Below, piece by piece: positions 17,444 to 20,481 of a stretch of 20,481 nucleotides of DNA. The translations under genes were made by a program, and so were the position numbers. This DNA comes from Zancudomyces culisetae (taxonomy: Eukaryota > Kickxellomycota > Harpellomycetes > Harpellales > Legeriomycetaceae). The DNA is taken from assembly GCA_001969505.1 (NCBI GenBank), contig LSSK01001426.1:1-20481 (forward strand), written 5' to 3'. Under the pieces are notes generated by a model. The model did not search any database. It was not told the origin of the DNA and worked only from the letters and a program-made list of their open reading frames with translations. Each line of letters starts with the position of its first letter. Positions within the stretch are counted from its first letter, which is position 1.

Positions 17444-19867
17444 ATGTGGTCGGAAAATCGAAATATTGACAACCCGGCTGGCGGGAATGAACAGGAAATG
17501 TTAAATCTATCTGTATACAAATCGGTAATGTCAGAGAAAGAAAAATCGCTTGAGAAAATGAAAGCAGAATATTCGGATTCAGAAGATATGCCATTAAATG
17601 TACTAATAAGTACCAAGAATCTATCAAGTAGGAACAGTGTAGTAAATATATCTTCAACAAACGAAAGTATCTCTCAAAGACGAATGGAAAACCAAGACTC
17701 CGATTCAGACTCAGAACTTCCATTATCGCAAATAAGAAGAAAGCTGACAACGAAGAGAGAAGACCGGGGTGAATCTCGGGATCCAAAGCCGGTTGAGAAG
17801 GAAGCTAGTGTGGAAAAATACGATATAACTAACTCAACGAATGGTGGTGAGACGTTATTTTTTAAAGAAATAAGCGAAAAACTGATGAGGTCAGCTACAG
17901 GAGGCAGTAAAAGTGACTTTGTCTATGAAAGAAGTATGGAGCGGAGGATTGAAAAGAAAAAGCCGACAATAAATATCAAGCTTATGTTGGCAAAGGAGGA
18001 AGAAAAGGATGAAAAAATGAGGAGTGAATTTGTAAAAAGAAGGTTGAAGAGCGGGGAGGTAGCAGAGGTGGTTAAGGAGCTTGAAGGTGTTAAGGAAAAG
18101 GATATAGGAGCAGAAATTTCACGAATAATTTTTGAAATAAAGTTGGAGGAGAACGGGGATCTTGTGAGAGAAAATAATATAGAAGAAGCAGCAGAAACAG
18201 TGGGAACGATGTGGGGTAGAGAGAATAGTGGAGATAAGAGGACAGACGAACAACTGAGAAGAAAAGTCAGGGAAAGAGTTCGATGTGACTTTAGGGTATA
18301 CATTGGAGATGAAAAAAAGTACTACAACGTTGCAGTGGCCCAAGATACGACTAGTGGACAGCTTGTTCAAGAAATGTGTCGAGTTGGAATTGTAAAGCAG
18401 GAAAATTGCGTACTTTATGAGCGGACAGGTAAGTATGGGATAGAGAGGGTGTTGCGAAATTGGGAAAAAGTAGGACAGGTGGTTGAAAGATTTGAAAACA
18501 GAGAAGGAAACTATTTGGTAGCAAAAAAACATGAAGGGGCAGAAATATTGGAGCTGGAGCAGGTGAAAAAGGCAGATATAGTATTCGAAGGGGAACTGTA
18601 TTATAAGGGGCCCAAGGGAAAGTGGGTTAAAGGGGATTTTATTTTAGAGAACAATGTGATTTATCAAAACAAAAAGGGAGTGAAGAGTGTGTACAAGGGA
18701 TTGGAGAATTTTGATGTGGGGGAGATATATCAACAGAGAAAGGGGATGGCAACAGGGTATGGGTTTTGTTTAAAGTCCGAGTTGTCAATTACCATGTACG
18801 AAAAACCAGAAGAAGATTATGTAAAAGAGTTTAATGTGGAAACGGCACAAGAGAGCGTAGAGTGGATCAAAGCAATATATGATAGTAAAAGTCAAGTGAT
18901 GTTGGTGAAATATTTGAATAGCGCTATGCATCAAGCTGAGGAAAGTGATATAAATGAAGTTGAGAATGGTTATGGTGCGGAGATGGGAGGGAGGCGGGAG
19001 AGAATAGAGAATCCATTGGTGGATATTAGTAAAATTACAGGAATGGAAGGAAGAGGAGGTAAAAGTTATGGGTTGGGAATAGAGAGGCAAAGACAAAAGG
19101 GTGTAGTTGATGTGGGAGATATAAAGAATATATTGGAGAGACAGGGAGGTAGAGTAAAAGAGAACGATATCGGGGCGTTTGATATGAGTAAATATGGAGG
19201 AAAAATCCAAAAAGTACCGAGTAAAAAAATCGAAAAAAAAAGAGAACAAAATGAAAAGGATGAGGAGATGTTTGGGAAAAGCAGCAAGTTGTTGATAAAC
19301 TCAAGGCTCTTTGATGAAAAGCGGAAGAATATAGTAAAGGCGGAAGAAGTAAGAAAAATACAGGAGGAGAGGTATAGGGAAGAGGAGAGCTTTATTCCAG
19401 GATCACTTTTAGCAAGTAAAGCGAAGAATGAGTCAAAAACAACAGCAAGAGGATTAGGAGGATTAGGAGGATTAGGAGTAGGATTAGGAGGAGGAGTAGG
19501 AGGAGGAGTAGGGGATCAAAGAAGAGTAAAAAACAACAACTACAGCCAGGCAGTAGAGAGGTATTTAGTTGGGGAGCAGGAAAAGGCAGAGATGTTTACT
19601 AAGGGGTCGTTGTTACAGGAGCAACACAAGGCCAAGGTATCAACAGGACCCAAGATGGGAGGAGGAACGCAAAAGCCATTCATTCAGCTGGATTTTGAAG
19701 AGTTAGAATTTAATAAAATTAGGTTAAGTGACACAAGCTCTAGCAACAGTAGTAAAGGTAATAATAACAGTACAAAGCTGGTAAGAAAGGATAAAAAAGA
19801 AGATAGTAATGGAGGAAAGATAGAGAGTAAAAAGCCACTGTTGGACTTGAAATATGAATTCGAATGA
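17444..19867 (+). CDS. RA-PH domain protein, fungal adaptor-like (807 aa)
   Basis: Ras-association domain at about 280-363 (R-C-D-F-R-V-Y-I-G to Y-L-V-A-K-K) directly followed by a PH domain at about 379-490 (F-E-G-E-L-Y-Y-K-G, G-K-W-V-K-G-D-F, closing Trp474 in V-E-W-I-K-A-I-Y). This RA-PH tandem is the core of animal RIAM/lamellipodin (MRL) proteins and also occurs in uncharacterised fungal proteins. Expected role: a membrane-recruited effector of a Ras-family GTPase binding phosphoinositides, probably in polarity or actin control; partners are not shown. Residues 1-160 and 495-807 look disordered. A charged, probably coiled segment (about 180-275) precedes RA, as in MRL proteins. The tail has two F-x-x-G-S-L-L motifs (650-656, 718-724) and a Gly/Leu tract (670-693). 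The coding strand is strongly purine-rich, leaving many false antisense frames. It ends 23 bp from the Lon stop codon, tail to tail. Confidence 0.85.
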   Translation: MWSENRNIDNPAGGNEQEMLNLSVYKSVMSEKEKSLEKMKAEYSDSEDMPLNVLISTKNLSSRNSVVNISSTNESISQRRMENQDSDSDSELPLSQIRRKLTTKREDRGESRDPKPVEKEASVEKYDITNSTNGGETLFFKEISEKLMRSATGGSKSDFVYERSMERRIEKKKPTINIKLMLAKEEEKDEKMRSEFVKRRLKSGEVAEVVKELEGVKEKDIGAEISRIIFEIKLEENGDLVRENNIEEAAETVGTMWGRENSGDKRTDEQLRRKVRERVRCDFRVYIGDEKKYYNVAVAQDTTSGQLVQEMCRVGIVKQENCVLYERTGKYGIERVLRNWEKVGQVVERFENREGNYLVAKKHEGAEILELEQVKKADIVFEGELYYKGPKGKWVKGDFILENNVIYQNKKGVKSVYKGLENFDVGEIYQQRKGMATGYGFCLKSELSITMYEKPEEDYVKEFNVETAQESVEWIKAIYDSKSQVMLVKYLNSAMHQAEESDINEVENGYGAEMGGRRERIENPLVDISKITGMEGRGGKSYGLGIERQRQKGVVDVGDIKNILERQGGRVKENDIGAFDMSKYGGKIQKVPSKKIEKKREQNEKDEEMFGKSSKLLINSRLFDEKRKNIVKAEEVRKIQEERYREEESFIPGSLLASKAKNESKTTARGLGGLGGLGVGLGGGVGGGVGDQRRVKNNNYSQAVERYLVGEQEKAEMFTKGSLLQEQHKAKVSTGPKMGGGTQKPFIQLDFEELEFNKIRLSDTSSSNSSKGNNNSTKLVRKDKKEDSNGGKIESKKPLLDLKYEFE
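19451..19512 (+). repeat. GGATTA/GGAGGA coding repeat (Gly-Leu tract)
   Basis: Short units ggattagga and ggagga encode G-L-G-G-L-G-G and G-V-G-G-G in the disordered tail of the RA-PH protein, between the two F-x-x-G-S-L-L motifs. All units are multiples of three bases. Confidence 0.85.
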
Positions 19868-19890
19868 AAAGTAAAAAGGGTTAGATTAGA

Positions 19891-20481
19891 TTAAAAAACA
19901 AGTGGTGGGACCTCAGAGTAGTAGTCAACAGCACAGCCTTCGATACCATCCGTTATGTTTTGAGGCAGATCCAACCAATCGCTGAGGTTGTCTTTGGGGA
20001 AGATGACGCGCTTGATTCCAGAGCGGCGGGCGGCAATGATTTTTTCTTTGAGGCCACCGATTTTGAGGACTTTTCCAGTGAGGGTAAGTTCGCCAGTCAT
20101 AGCAACATCGGAGCGGACGTGCTTGTTGAGGGCCAGACTGAGCAGCGAGGTGGTCATGGTGATGCCAGCGCTTGGGCCGTCCTTGGGAGTGGCGCCTTCG
20201 GGAACGTGTAGGTGGATGCCGGCAGACTTGAAGAATTTGTTCTGGGGATGGTTTTGCGACAGGTAGACAATGGCATAGGTATAGGCAAGATTGGCAGATT
20301 CCTGCATGACCTGGCCGAGTTTTCCAGACACCACAATCTTGCCCTTGAATTCGTCGTTGTTGGATGTGGCTTTATCCTTGACGATGGATTCGATGTACAG
20401 AGCCGAGCCGCCCATGCTGGTCCAGGCCAGACCCATAACTACGCCAATTGGAGGCTGCGAATATAGTCTGTCGGAGGTGAA
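19891..20481 (-). CDS. PIM1: Mitochondrial-type Lon protease, C-terminal 196 residues (gene runs off right edge)
   Basis: ATP-dependent serine protease of the mitochondrial matrix that degrades damaged proteins. The fragment starts within the proteolytic domain (F-T-S-D-R-L-Y... G-V-V-M-G-L-A-W-T-S-M-G-G), and the frame remains open to the window edge. The catalytic dyad is present: Ser in PKDGPSAG (fragment residue 104) and Lys in TGKVLKIGG (137). H-L-H-V-P-E-G-A-T, the T-G-E-L-T-L-T-G strand and V-I-F-P-K-D-N-L also match fungal Pim1 and human LONP1. The end (SEVPPLVF) is not a peroxisomal signal, which supports the mitochondrial paralogue. GC content and codon choice are clearly higher in GC than in the neighbours; CTG encodes conserved leucines (for example 20430-20428). 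The AAA+ and N-terminal domains are outside the window. Confidence 0.95.
   Translation of the reverse strand, partial: FTSDRLYSQPPIGVVMGLAWTSMGGSALYIESIVKDKATSNNDEFKGKIVVSGKLGQVMQESANLAYTYAIVYLSQNHPQNKFFKSAGIHLHVPEGATPKDGPSAGITMTTSLLSLALNKHVRSDVAMTGELTLTGKVLKIGGLKEKIIAARRSGIKRVIFPKDNLSDWLDLPQNITDGIEGCAVDYYSEVPPLVF

Noticed and set aside
17430-19304. Several minus-strand Phe/Ser/Leu-rich frames
   Set aside because: They lie opposite the purine-rich RA-PH coding strand, where pyrimidine-rich antisense gives low-complexity frames; RA and PH domains on the plus strand settle the matter.

Overview
The window reads as nuclear DNA of a fungus. It is AT-rich, and its genes are separated by 1.4 to 2 kb of low-complexity AT-rich sequence. 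Two genes carry short spliceosomal introns (90-131 bp, GT...AG). There are secreted Ser/Thr/Pro-rich wall-type proteins with Kex2-like dibasic sites, a cytochrome P450, an ACAT1/ERG10-type thiolase, the spliceosomal cyclophilin CWC27 and a mitochondrial-type Lon protease. Conserved leucines in the Lon fragment are encoded by CTG, so the standard code applies and the CTG-reassigned yeasts are unlikely. I cannot assign the lineage further. An AT-rich, early-diverging fungus is a guess, not a result.

Layout, left to right. (1) 1-367, minus: start of a secreted protein made of S-S-D-P-A pentapeptides, running off the left edge. (2) 368-2359: gene-free, with a possible small TTAA-flanked inverted-repeat element and a tRNA-like relict. 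(3) 2360-4780, minus: an 806-residue secreted, modular, repeat-rich protein containing a duplicated helical module I do not recognise. (4) 4781-6663: gene-free. (5) 6664-8586, minus: CWC27 in five exons, rebuilt here. (6) 8774-10032, minus: acetyl-CoA C-acetyltransferase in two exons; its first exon is 28 bases and was found by splicing. (7) 10033-11461: shared upstream region of the thiolase and the P450. (8) 11462/11571-13340, plus: a divergent P450, possibly with a 14-base first exon. (9) 13341-15221: gene-free. (10) 15222-15746, plus: a small membrane RING-H2 protein with a PPxY motif. (11) 15747-17443: gene-free, with simple repeats and a G-quadruplex motif. (12) 17444-19867, plus: an RA-PH adaptor-like protein, tail to tail with (13) 19891-20481, minus: the C-terminal end of Lon.

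The genes do not form an operon or an obvious cluster. CWC27, thiolase and Lon are housekeeping genes. The P450 and thiolase are divergently arranged, but a shared pathway is not shown. The most unusual items are the 806-residue protein, the divergent P450, the membrane/PPxY/RING protein, the repeated linear motif in the RA-PH protein, and the possible inverted-repeat element at 1521-1783. I found no convincing new multi-gene system.
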